Assembly: GCA_003344405.1 (NCBI GenBank) | Contig: NOWV01000039.1 | Location: 434,001-498,000, forward strand | Origin: Trichoplax sp. H2 | Lineage: Eukaryota; Placozoa; Uniplacotomia; Trichoplacea | Length of the DNA: 64,000 nt | Direction: 5' to 3' | Shown: positions 34,480 through 58,541 of the stretch, piece after piece | Layout of the letters: the number at the start of each line of letters is the position of its first letter | How positions within the stretch are numbered: the stretch's first letter is position 1 | Made by a program: the position numbers and the translations under genes | Notes under the pieces: generated by a model | Told to the model about the DNA's origin: nothing | The model's input: the letters and a program-made list of their open reading frames with translations, nothing else | Database searches by the model: none

Positions 34480-35460
34480 TTTGACAACATCATGGTCCGA
34501 CTGTCATTGATTCAATTAACAAATTTTGTTGCAGAATGCATATGCATAAATGAAGATTTCGTTTTATACGGTATATATCCAAGTAGCCTATATTATAAAC
34601 GCATGAGTCGTACAGTCTCATTCAAATCGATGCAATATTGGCATAAATTCAATGACTGCTGCACTGTAATTACATCCATTAGGTCGGTCAGAAATTTCTG
34701 TAGATAGAGTATACCATTATTATTATTATTATTAGAGATCCTGAGCCTAAGGGTCTCTAGCGCGCATGCTGCATATACGTGTACGCAAAATGAAAATTTC
34801 AATCGATATACAGCCTGTGATATAAACTCGTGACTCGTTAGATACGGTAAGGTAGTAACCAACAAGTCTCAATCAATCGATTCATTGTATATGGGCATAG
34901 ATTCAATAATAATTATTACTACTGCACTTACATCCATTAGATTAATGGAATTTCTGTAAAATAGTACATACAAGCGTGTATGCTGTACTAATGAAAATTG
35001 TATTCTATACAGTATACATACGATATACATGCATGTATAAGTAGTCTTTAATAGAGTAAACTCGTGAGTTGTTGGATACAGCAATATCTAACAAGTCTCT
35101 ATCAATCATTGGCATAGATTTAAACATCGCTGCATTACACTTAAGGCATACCGTACAAAGTAAATGGATCTACAAGTAGCCTTTAATATAAACTCGTAGT
35201 CGTTGAATACCGTAATAACTGAAAAATTTTAATCAATCAATTATTGGCATAGATTCAATTATGCTGCTGACTGTACAGTACTTACATGCATTAGCTTCTG
35301 TAAATAGGGTATATGTAATATGCAATAATAAAGATTTCGCTTTATAGGATATATACGCATCCTCTGGTACCTGCATGCTACTATAACCTTTAATTTAACA
35401 AATTACCAATTAATCATTCCTTGACATAGATTTAAGTAGTTCTGCTGTACTTATATCATG
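34480..35460. repeat. Diverged tandem repeat, about 140-260-bp unit, five copies
   Basis: The phrase TTGGCATA(A/G)ATT(C/T)AA or a close variant, followed by a CTGC-rich piece and ACATCCATTAG, recurs at about 34637, 34893, 35108, 35242 and 35423. Most copies are preceded by AACTCGT(G)A-TCGTT and an AAC-AAGTCTC-ATCAATC stretch, and followed by TTTCTGTA. Variable spacing shows insertions and deletions between copies. An ATT trinucleotide run lies at 34716-34734. Confidence 0.65.
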
Positions 35461-36283
35461 TTATTATCCTTTTTATTGTTCTTTTGTAGACTATCAATGT
35501 GGTGAAAGATAACCTGGACAATTCATAGTACTTTTTGCAATAGTATAATCATTATCATAGAAAAATAGATCGTTTCGTTGATTACATTAATATAAAATGA
35601 TGATTTCAAGTTTAAACTTACAGTAATTAGAAAATAAAGAAAGATAATAATGCCACTCAATATCAATACTATACTCGTGTTCTCGTCCATTAGCGGCAAT
35701 ATGTAGGCGACTGATTATAAAGCAAGTCAAACGAAAGTAGAACTATACTTTAGTGTATACTAAAGTTATAATAGAAATGATATTACGTGATAAAATTGAT
35801 GATTATAATGGTAGGAGTGATAGCTCGATTCATTGTGAATGTAACCGTTTAGTCCCGCAAGAAAATGAATCAAAAGTCGAAAAATGAATATCGATGTCAC
35901 AGTATACACTCTCAAGTCGTAAGATCTTCAATGACCTATTATCAATCTATTCCATACATCAAAATAAACAATCCAGTAAACCATTACATCATATTACAGA
36001 TTATGCACTATCACGGCAATTAAATAGCTGTACAAATTCATATATAGGAAAAGACCCTACGAACATAGACTAGACTTTTATCCAGTGATTAATTTTAGAT
36101 TTTAACTAGAGTCTTTTCAGTTTCTAATAATATTTTAAGTGTAAAAATAGATTACTTTTCCATATATACTGTCATAATATACAGGAGCATCACGACCTTA
36201 ATGATCTCATAATCGTATACGTCCTTGAATCAATACAGTATTTTCTGCTATTGGATTAATACAGTACACAAAAATCATATTTC

Positions 36284-43445
<7,162 letters not shown>

Positions 43446-44271
43446 GGTTTATTTTCATTCGCTATAACCAAGAACGCCAATAAATGAATAACTGAATATG
43501 AAATATAAAATTTTGATAGAAGTTTCTTTCTTTCGCTAAGAGGTAATAGCATAAACGTGATAAATTAAGCGCAACTACGTCTATAACTCAAATCAGTATA
43601 TTTTATCGTGGGTAGTCGCTATCCAGAAACATTTTTTCCATAGGACACGATGACTCTAGTTGATAGATGAGTTAAGATGTATAAGGAAATGATCCAATTT
43701 TTCAACTATTGCAGTGATGATAACTTCAATCGTAAAGTGTCTATTTAAAATCGTTGAATGTGAGTTGGAAAGTTAAAAAGAAATGGGGAAAATTAGCGAT
43801 TAATGTCGTGATTGAGTGCAACAAAAACTAATTCTATCGTATGTGTAGACAAATTAGCTAGCAAGAGTCGATCTACTTAATAGAGTTGTCTATATTAACT
43901 GGGAAAGTAATAGTATCGCTATGCGACTAATTACTAATGTAGTAAATGACATAAGCGTATTGTTTTAGCTCTAATTTAGCCTGGAATTTCTATCAAACAG
44001 TCGATAGTTGCGTTAGTGTCTATAGAAGACTCGATGTGATAATATTGTGCGGATTACAACTACTCAAACAGGCCAATTTCCTACAGCAATTGACTCGATC
44101 ATTGGACATATTCTTTGTTAGAGAAAACTGTTTCCATGATGTATATATACAAAATTGCCTAGAGACGCAATTGTTGCTAGGGAAATATAAACAACGAATA
44201 ATGTTGAGGATGGCTGCGTGAACAATTGATCACGTGATTCGATGCAGAGCAAGGTGAAATAAATATCGTAT

Positions 44272-44353
44272 TTGCGGTACAGTACGCTATACAGTGACGC
44301 CGATTATACCATGCAAGCCATACAAAGCCTATGATAGATGTCTCCATCGCCTT
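44272..44353. repeat. Dispersed repeat, copy 1 of an 84-bp element
   Basis: This segment (TTGCGGT, then CGCTATAC-GTGACGC, ATTATACCATG, CATACAAAG-CTATG, ATCGCCT) is found again at 44604-44687 in the same orientation with moderate divergence. It has no coding potential, and no terminal inverted repeats were identified. Confidence 0.65.
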
Positions 44354-44603
44354 CAATCCTAGGTTAGGCAGTATTCCAGCTCTATATATCACTAATAACG
44401 CATAGTTTCTAGAGACTTTGAAAGTCTATCAAGAAAATAGAAAATGCAACTATGCATACATGTACATATCTCGTAAATGCTCCATCAGGGGAATTATACT
44501 GGTACAGTACAGTACAGTACGAACGGTCTACTAGTTAAATAGCTATAATTAATTAATTAATTAGTCATAAGTTATTGCATACTACTACATTATATTAGTA
44601 CCC

Positions 44604-44687
44604 CAGTTGCGGTGTAGTGCGCTATACTGTGACGCAAATTATGCCATGTAAATCATACAAAGTCTATGAAGAATGGCTGGATCGCCT
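44604..44687. repeat. Dispersed repeat, copy 2 of an 84-bp element
   Basis: Second copy of the element at 44272-44353, about 330 bp downstream, sharing TTGCGGT, GCGCTATACTGTGACGC, TATGCCATG, CATACAAAG and GATCGCCT. A short CAGTA pentamer array (about 44500-44520) and a TTAA-rich run lie between the two copies. Confidence 0.65.
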
Positions 44688-45291
44688 GCACCAGCTTTCA
44701 GTTTTGCGAGGTGTACTTATGATTTGAACTATTATTTCAAACGAGTAAATTACCAGTTCAAATGAACGGGAACATAATCTCCGTAAAGTAATACATTAAA
44801 TGAAAATTTGCAGCTAGATTATCCTAATATATATGCTTCCTAGATAAGTGCGATATTCAATCAAGTTTATAGAAAAAATAATTTATATATTACCTATTGT
44901 ATTTATGCGCGATTTATTTTTGAGCTGATTTTTAACTGGCGACATAGCTCGTAGCTGATATTTGTTTATGGTTCGACTTTCAATTACGGTTTACATCGAT
45001 TGGTTTTTTTTACAGAAAAGAGGCATTAAATTAAATTAAAAGTCGGATTTGAGCAAGAAGTTCTGTGCTTGATTTTTATTGCGATAGCACCACATTATAA
45101 TTATGAACTTATTGAGATTATTTTTTAATTTTTTATATTAATTCAATATATACTCTAAGCTGTTATTTTGCCTAGGCAAAGACAATTATAATTCTGAGTC
45201 TATACAGTATTAATATATCCGAAATGGTGAATAAACGGATAATTATTCTTTAAATGCACACTTTCATGCTTTATTGTCTATTTTTTTTCAA

Positions 45292-51013
<5,722 letters not shown>

Positions 51014-52365
51014 CTTGAACCTTTTAGGAGTAACGGGTTTACCAACAACTGTACCGTTGAGCGACTACTGCGTATTAATGATATCCTTCTAAAAGGATAA
51101 ATGAAATAGATCTTGTTATATTAATTTTATAACTATAACATGATTGCAGCATTATTCATTTAGGTTAGGACAAGCCGAAAGTCCGTGTTTACGGTATAGG
51201 GGTAATCGTAAGGATTGATAAAATTGAGTAACATTGAAGTTTTATAGATCTCAATATGTATCATATCAGTGTTCAAAATGTAAGAATACGATTATAGCTA
51301 CTGACTGATTGAAAAAATTAGAAAAGTTGAATATTAAGTTATACGAATATGGTACCAAGTGAGGCTCTATCGAAATTCGACATACTTGAAGAACAAGAAA
51401 TTATTGCAAAATATAAATTCATCACTCTACAGTATAGTAATACTATCTTACATACTATACTACTGTACATTTAAGTATATATGTTACCGTATTTCAACTT
51501 GAATTGATCTATCATATAGCGGGAAGAGGATTTTCTTAATGCCAATTGGCGGTTGTGTACATTTACAAATCTTCGACAACAACGTTATCGCTTATTTAGA
51601 GAGGAATATTACCGGTACTAAGTGGTATGGTATCAGTAAGTACTCTTTATACAGTAGATGGCTCGTTTGATGATCTCAGCCTAGTCCTAAATCATATATT
51701 CATATCCTACCTCACGGTAGCGATTCATTTGTACAGTATATTTAAATATCCTTTCCTATATCTATCCAGTGCTCTAGTATGCCCTAGGCCGTAAGGGTTA
51801 ACTGGCCCGTGTCGCAGTTGTCATAGTAACATTATTACCGTCTCGTTTAGTCTCGGCCGTGGTACTGTGTTAGACCAATTGGGCCAGATGATACGCAACA
51901 AGCACAGTCGCATTGTACAGTATACTTATACTATATAAAATGCCTATGGCATCAAAGCAAGTATAGAAATAGGAGACTTTAAATAGCTGAATGAGCTAGC
52001 TACTTGCTGCTTTCTCCGAATTTCTTGAATGTAGATTGGAAAACGACAACTTCTACTCTACTGTATACTGAGTGTATAGGCGTGAAGAAAATCAAGATGA
52101 TGCACAAAATCAGGCTAATACTCTATAGTACAGTATAGACAAGGCGCGCAATCGCGTACACAGTGGTACTACAGCGCGATCTTCAACTCCAGGTCCCCCA
52201 ATTCGTACAGTATTCAGTCACAGTACATAGTACTGTAAGGGACAGTGTGTGTACTGTAGCATTGTACTGTATACGAGGGTCTACGCAATCTGTAGTTGGA
52301 TTATTTGCGCAAGCGTAAATACAACAAACTCAATGGCTTTCATGGTGGACAGATTTTAGATCGAA
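51014..52365. promoter_or_regulatory. Divergent promoter region of KIFAP3 (-) and GOLGA1 (+)
   Basis: A 1.35-kb gap separates the two start codons. Its middle (51780-51900) is GC-richer and carries the X-box-like module listed separately. The GOLGA1-proximal third (52060-52290) is full of GTACTGTA/TACAGTA palindromic words. No coding exon was recognised, though non-coding 5' exons are possible. Confidence 0.55.
51813..51830. promoter_or_regulatory. X-box-like element in the KIFAP3/GOLGA1 divergent promoter
   Basis: GTTGTC-AT-AGTAAC at 51817-51830 fits the relaxed X-box GTNRYC-N2-RGYAAC. With four upstream bases it forms an 18-nt module matching 15 of 18 positions of 6378-6395 in front of CCDC180. 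KIFAP3 is a classical intraflagellar-transport gene and a reasonable RFX target. The site is about 800 bp from the KIFAP3 start codon and 535 bp from that of GOLGA1, so a 5' UTR intron would be needed for it to be promoter-proximal to KIFAP3. Confidence 0.5.
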
Positions 52366-55300
52366 ATGTTTGCAAAATTAAGGAAGCAACTCGCTGATGA
52401 AACAAGCGATGGATCTAAACCCAAGCCTACCAAAGTGAATACAATACCTGATAATCAAGAAGCAACTAGTATAGATGATAATACTGGTAAAAAGAAGACG
52501 TCTATTGGCAATACGACGACTTCTCCTGCTATTAAAAGCTATTCCGCTAGCTCCAGTAGCACTTCTCCAAGCAAATTTTCTTTTCCTGATGTGAACAGGG
52601 AAACTGAAGCTAAGGTAATTTCTCCGATTTCTCCTTTTCATGATCGTAGATAGTAGTCTATTTCTTGATGATCGGTTTAAGCGTTTATTCTTTTCATGTA
52701 CTTATTTTTTTAACTGGTTTATGGACAGGAGGAAACAAATACAAGAGATGATAGAACCCACGAATTAGAACGTCAACTTGAAAGTAATTATATTAATGAT
52801 AATGAATGAAAACGTAATCTACGCCGATCGTCGTTAAAGTTGACTAAAGATTGATCCATTTTTATAACGGTCTAGTTATGATACTTGCAGGAATGAAGTT
52901 ATAGATATTGCTTTAGTCTGATAGTAGATATTAGATAGTTATTTTTGGACTACAGTCATAACTTACATAGTGAATAAATATCTTCCTAGACGTGTACTTA
53001 TAACTCTATCCAAAGTGGGTAAATAGCGCATATGTTAAACATTTATACAAACGATAACATTTACAATTCCGTATTGAACTAGTCTATTTTCCTTTATCGT
53101 TGTATTAGATTTGCGTAAAAGTTTTAAAGATCTGACAAAGACAAATGAATTACTCCAAAGTTCTTTATCTAAAAGACAAGATGGTAGCTACCTTTGTCTT
53201 CTACAAATATCCCTTCTGAAGTTGTATTTTGATTGTTATTATTATTATTTTAACAAGGTAATCTTATTTATCTTACTAGCTAATCATGAGCGTAGTCGAG
53301 ATACTCATTCAACAAGTAAGACTAAAGCATCAGATGATTTGCAGGAGCAATCCAACGACCTAGAGGTAACAGATATGAATGTAAATATTAATTCTTATTT
53401 ACCAACGTTTACTGAGATAAACTGTAGCTGCCCTTACTTTTACATGTCGACGATTAAAGTCTTATTGCTAGTAATGATTGCTGTAAGATTATACATAATT
53501 TTGACAACAACGTAGCCTTACATAGTTGTGATAAAATACAGAATAAACTAATTATGATGTGATTTTATAATAGGAAAAAAGTCATACCATAGCTGAGTCA
53601 CAGCTTTCACAAAGTTCTCGTGATGAATTAAAGAATATGAAACAACAAATAAGTTCTATGCAAGAAAAGTACAAAGAATTAGAGCACACTTATGATAAGG
53701 TTTATGCCTTTTATGTAAATAAGGCCAATTTAGTAATTGTCTTTTTGATCCTGTCACTTAACCTTTTTAAATTAGGAGAAAAAGATCTCTAAGGATAAAA
53801 CAACGAAACTGGAAAAACTAGAAGCTGAATTTGAGTCCTTTAAAGTTAAAGTAATAAGATAGTTTTGGATTCAATCTTTGCAACAGGAATAGACTGTAAT
53901 ACTTATTATCGAAACTTATCGCACGCATGCTTGTAGGAAGCAAGTAAAAAAGCAGAATTAAATGAGTTACAAAGTTGGCAACGCGAAGAAATTATGCAGT
54001 TGAAACAAATGGTAAATTCCACAGTAGATACTTGAGCTCTCATCATTGCATTTAAAATAGCAATTTTTGTCGCCTCTACCATCACAGTTACTTAAATGTC
54101 AGGATAGTTTGTTAAAAGCAGAAAATGGACAGAAAGAAGCTACTGAGGTATATTAAAATATAATAAAGAACTATATCAATATTGGTAGCTAATTGTTGTT
54201 TATTATTTATAGCGCTTAGATAAAGTTACAGTGGAATGTGAAGCCAAGAGAAGTGAAATAAAAGATCTTAGGGCTTGCATTGACGAAATAACTACGGATC
54301 GGTATGACGATATCGACTTAGCTCACTAATATTGCGTAAAATACGAACATATTTAAATTTTCGTTTTCTTGTTAACATTAGTGATGAATTTATAAGAAGA
54401 GAAAAAGAGACTAAGCGAAATTTGAGAGAAGGACAGAGTTTGTTGGATTCATATAAGCAGCAAGTAGAAAGTTTGAGTAAAGAAGTAAGAATGAAAGACT
54501 AGTATTGATATAAGAAGAATATGTTTTTTACTTTAAAGTACATATAATTGATTACTTGATACGCCCGTAGGTATCATCTATTCGATCATCACATGCTAAT
54601 GTAGAGGAAGTTGGCATGATTGAGAGAAAGAGATTGCAGCAAGAGGTAAATACTTCCATACGAAATTAAAGGAAATGCTGTTTAACATATTTGAGTTTAT
54701 GTTATGCTTATCTGTAGATTGTGTCCAAAAATTCCAATATAATCGATTTAGAAGAGAAAGTGAAAGTTTTACAGCAAAGGTAATCGAGTCAGTTCATTTA
54801 GATTACTGAAGGTCATGATACCAATCTTCAATAACTACGTGTATTATTAGACTAGAGACCGCTCAACTACCTGATAATGACGAAAAGCTACAAGCTGTTG
54901 CGAAAGAAGTATGTATTACGTAGCATTAACATAATAATAATACGTGTACTGATATTAGAATTGTATGTCTATATGTTATTACCTACTAATTACGAATTAA
55001 TACTAGTATTGGTATTACTTAAATAACCTGTATCACGATTAATTCTCATAGAGAGATATATTAGAAAAACAGATAGAAGAGATAAAGCAAGATTTTTATC
55101 AAACAAATTCAAAATCTGATGAGCTGGTAAGCGATTAAATTTAGCCAGATTCTATGATGAAGTATTGCTTTGCCTCGTCATTAATTTGCGAAAAGTAGTC
55201 ACTTGCCTGTATATTTTACTATGTTATAAAAGGTTAATAGCCTAACAGTTGCTCTGAATCGAACTAAAGCCGAACTAATGCAATCAGAAACTTCTGCAAC

Positions 55301-58300
55301 CAGCAGTATTGGTCGCTTAACGAAAGATGTATGTAGTGATTTGAATAGAATTCGATAACTTGCACTCGAATGATCCCGGTTTGTAATTCATAAATTAGAT
55401 CGAAGAACAAAAATTAAATAGCCAAAAATTGCAGGAAGAAGCTGAATCTGAGATCTCTAGCTTAAAGGAGAAAGTAAGAAATTTCTCGTGATTGTAATTT
55501 GTGATTATGTGACTTTTTAATTAATGAAATAAAATTAATACATCTTTAAGGTTGAAACATTACAGAACGACTTAAGAGCTAGAGAACAAGCACTTAGGGA
55601 AACCGATTCTTGCAATATCGAAAAAGTAAAAATTCACAGTATATCGTATTGTAATTTTTGTCATTTTATATTACAATGACGTAATCAGCTTTGCTAGATT
55701 TCGCAACTAGTAATTATATTATTACTTAACAACTTAGACCTCTGTATTAGAAGAAAAACTTGCCGAGACTGAAATTAAATTTAGAAATCTTGACAAAGCA
55801 TCAACTGAAAAGATTACTCGCTTGCAGCAACAGGTATTGTGTTCAATAAGAAATAACCTAATTAAAAAAGTTCGGTTGTTAATAATACTAAATTATGGTA
55901 ACTTTTCAGTTAAATGAAACCGAAACACTATTAAATAATGAAAGAATGATTGCAGAGCAGAACCTGGTTAGTGTGATTGCAGTCAATGAAATTTTTAAAT
56001 TAATGCTTATTAATTAGTGTTCTATTTTAATATATTTAGGCTACTTGGAAATCATTTTGTGATGAAAAAGATATTGATATAGAAAATCAAAAACAACTTA
56101 TTGAAGCTATTCAAAACGAAAGCACTTCGCTTCAGGTTAATAAATTTTGCGATTTTTCGCTTTGTCAGATTCTCTTTAAACTGTCTATATGTCGAAACTA
56201 TTTGGAGTCATAATGCTGTGGTTTGTAGATATTAAATATTTCCGTTTGTGATCAGTATCATAAATATCCTTGATATCATGTACTCTTAGAATGAAAATTC
56301 AAACCTTAAACAAGAAGTTAGTCGACTTAAAGAACTAATTGAAGAATCCAAAGACAAGGTTGGCATATCAATTGACAACATGGGCATCATGTACGCGTAT
56401 ATCAAACCTTACGGTTGTATCTAATTAAATAGATAAACGAGCTTGAAGAAGCTATGGCTAAGAAGTCGCAAAAAATTTCCATTTTAAAAAATGCCAACGA
56501 TGCTAAGGTATTGGCCTTTACCGGTAGCAATCTCTTGTTTGCTTATATATTCTCTTCCTGAGTGCTATTAAGATTCAATCTATACGAAAGTTCTGCAGAT
56601 AGTTGATGGACTAAAATCGAAATTCAAAACGTTAATATTATAATTCTTTACAGGAAAGTTTACGTGCTTCAGAAATAGAAACTCTGAAGACTAAAATTGC
56701 CGGTAAGCAATGGAATTATATTGATATGATACATTTTATGATGTACCAGCTGACGTTGCTTAAGGTGAACTACTGTACAGTATATGCTAACTTTTCATAA
56801 TAGATTTAGACCGTAGTTTTCAAGAACAAACAGCGTGCATCAAAGAATTAGAGCTAAAGCTCGAAGAATTAACAGTTCGTATTATGATTAGCTTTATATA
56901 TTCAATATAACTTTATCTAGTTGTACTATTCATAGACATCAACATTTTATGCTGCATTCACGATATAATTGATTACATTTTCATTACCATTAAGATTGAA
57001 AAAGAAGTACTTAGTAAGGGCAATGATGAAAGGTTGGTTATTCGTTTATAATCAAAAGTTTAAAAAAATTTTAAAATATACTGATGCAATCTTACTGGCT
57101 TACCGATAGGGAGAAGGCAATCGACTTGTTGCGAAAAGAGTTAGCTGAACGTGATCAGCAGTTAAACGAGAAACTACAGGTGCTATAACTGAATTTGATA
57201 TAGTTATCTATTATGATAGCTTGAGAAAACGAACTAAAAGTTTACATTTCTGGTTGAAAACTTCTAGGTAGTTGACAGCGATGCATCCGTGAAACCTAAC
57301 GTAAATGCTAGAAAAGAATTATCTCAAAAAGGTAGCGAAGTAATGGATTTAGCATATTTACCCATTTCATTAATATTATATTGAACAATACCTAGATGGA
57401 CTATCGGTTGCGATGTTGGCGGTTGAATCAAAGCCTTTTACTGATCAGTTTGATTCTGAAATGGAGAGTGGTTCCACTGTACAAGTTATATCTGTCGATT
57501 CGCTTAATCAAGAGAAGCAATCGTTACAAGATGTAAATGTTTTGCAAGTCTCTTACTTAACGCTACTGAGGTTATTAGACTTAATATTGATATTTTTATA
57601 ACACTCAGATGGAAGCCTTCGCGCAAGAAAACAGAGATTTACAAGAGCAACTGGATGAGCGTAATAAGGTATGCTAGTCACAGTACTTTAACGCGACTAT
57701 TATTGTTATAGTAACGCCAGTGATTAATCCGTACTTGGCTCTTATTCTTGCATACATGTCTACATTCGTCACATGATATAGACAATCAAAATGCAATCAC
57801 AAAGATTAAATGATTTAAAAAAGGCGTTACAAAAGGCACTAGTGAGTATTTATAGTAGTTTATGAAAATATAGAAATAGTAGATAACATGTATACACAGT
57901 AATTGCACTTCTTAACTGTACTAAATTCTAGAAGCAACAAAAAGCGAATGCCAGCGTGAGTGCGAGCGCGAACGCGAACGCAAACGCGGAAGAGAATGAC
58001 CCTTTTTCTCCGGATAGTAGAAATTTTAGTTCTGATAATTTAAGTCTTCATAATTACAGTGAAAATGCTTCATCTAAATTCAAGTCAGCGCCCAGTCTAC
58101 TCGATAGTGGCTCTCAGCAAAATCTTGAAACAAATTTTGAGTACCTGAAAAATGTAGTTTATAAATTCATGTCCAGCTCAGATTCGGAGGTGAATTTACT
58201 ATGTGCTCTGTTGGTTCCATTTTTCTCTCTTTAATTAATATGCAAAATTTAATTTTATTAAAGGCCCAACATCTTGTGAAGGTTATCGCGACATTACTAA

Positions 58301-58541
58301 AGTTTAACAAGACTGAAGTTACAACCGTTAAACGAATGATGGAATACAAGGTAACAGTACTCAGATAATTGGCTTTGCTTTATGACTTAATGATTACGAA
58401 TGCTTGAATTAAAATAAAAGCCCTTTTGCGATAACTGTAAAATGTTCTGCTTTAATTTACTATGCTGTATAGATGTCGTGGTTTCGACCGAAACCTTCAT
58501 CCTCTCTACATCAAGTTTCAATGAATTCATCCCGTATTTAG
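52366..58541 (+). CDS. GOLGA1: Golgin-97 (GOLGA1), coiled-coil GRIP-domain protein, multi-exon
   Basis: Golgin-97 tethers vesicles at the trans-Golgi network and is recruited by ARL1-GTP through its GRIP domain. The start MFAKLRKQLADET (ATG 52366) matches the conserved MFAKLKKKIAEET of human GOLGA1. A Ser/Thr-rich stretch follows, then about 25 short exons of continuous coiled coil (53108-57840; for example LRKSFKDLTKTNELLQSSL, EKLAETEIKFRNLDKASTEK, TIKMQSQRLNDLKKALQKAL, which corresponds to human KTIKQMQQRMLELRKTL). The GRIP domain spans 58130-58541: NFEYLKNVVYKFMSS, then AQHLVKVIATLLKFNKTEV, MMEYKMSWFRPK and a short tail ending SSRI, stop at 58539-58541. The Tyr used for ARL1 binding in the FEYLK motif is kept. 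The linker just before GRIP contains an Ala-Asn repeat encoded by unusually GC-rich DNA. Length and exon order are as in vertebrates. Confidence 0.95.
57942..57995 (+). repeat. In-frame GCGAAC repeat coding Ala-Asn/Ala-Ser
   Basis: Within one GOLGA1 exon a run of GCGAAC, GCAAAC, GCGAGC and similar hexamers encodes alternating Ala with Asn or Ser (ASANANANAEE). The GC content is far above that of the surrounding exons, suggesting recent slippage in the linker between coiled coil and GRIP domain. Confidence 0.85.

Larger units (their letters stand above)
33847..36283. other. Gene-poor repeat-rich interval upstream of ANKEF1 3' end
   Basis: No supported gene. It contains the CAGTA array, an ATT microsatellite and the diverged tandem repeat listed separately. 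The last 800 bp before 36284 are plain AT-rich sequence that should include the ANKEF1 3' UTR. Confidence 0.5.
43446..45291. other. Intergenic region between ANKEF1 and KIFAP3
   Basis: No supported gene. The right of it holds the KIFAP3 3' UTR and the left the ANKEF1 promoter. Only a poor X-box-like site was seen near ANKEF1 (GTTGCT-A-GGGAAA at about 44173), two mismatches in one half. A duplicated element and a short CAGTA array are listed separately. Confidence 0.5.

Noticed and set aside
34593-35084. Several overlapping frames of 70-90 codons on both strands
   Set aside because: They fall entirely inside the diverged tandem array and read as low-complexity shadows.
44172-44186. X-box candidate GTTGCT-A-GGGAAA near ANKEF1
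   Set aside because: The second half-site has two mismatches to the consensus and lies over 700 bp from the start codon.
52378-52641. Minus-strand 87-codon frame opposite GOLGA1 exon 1
   Set aside because: It mirrors the low-complexity Ser/Thr/Lys coding sequence of the first GOLGA1 exon, whose MFAKL start and homology are clear.
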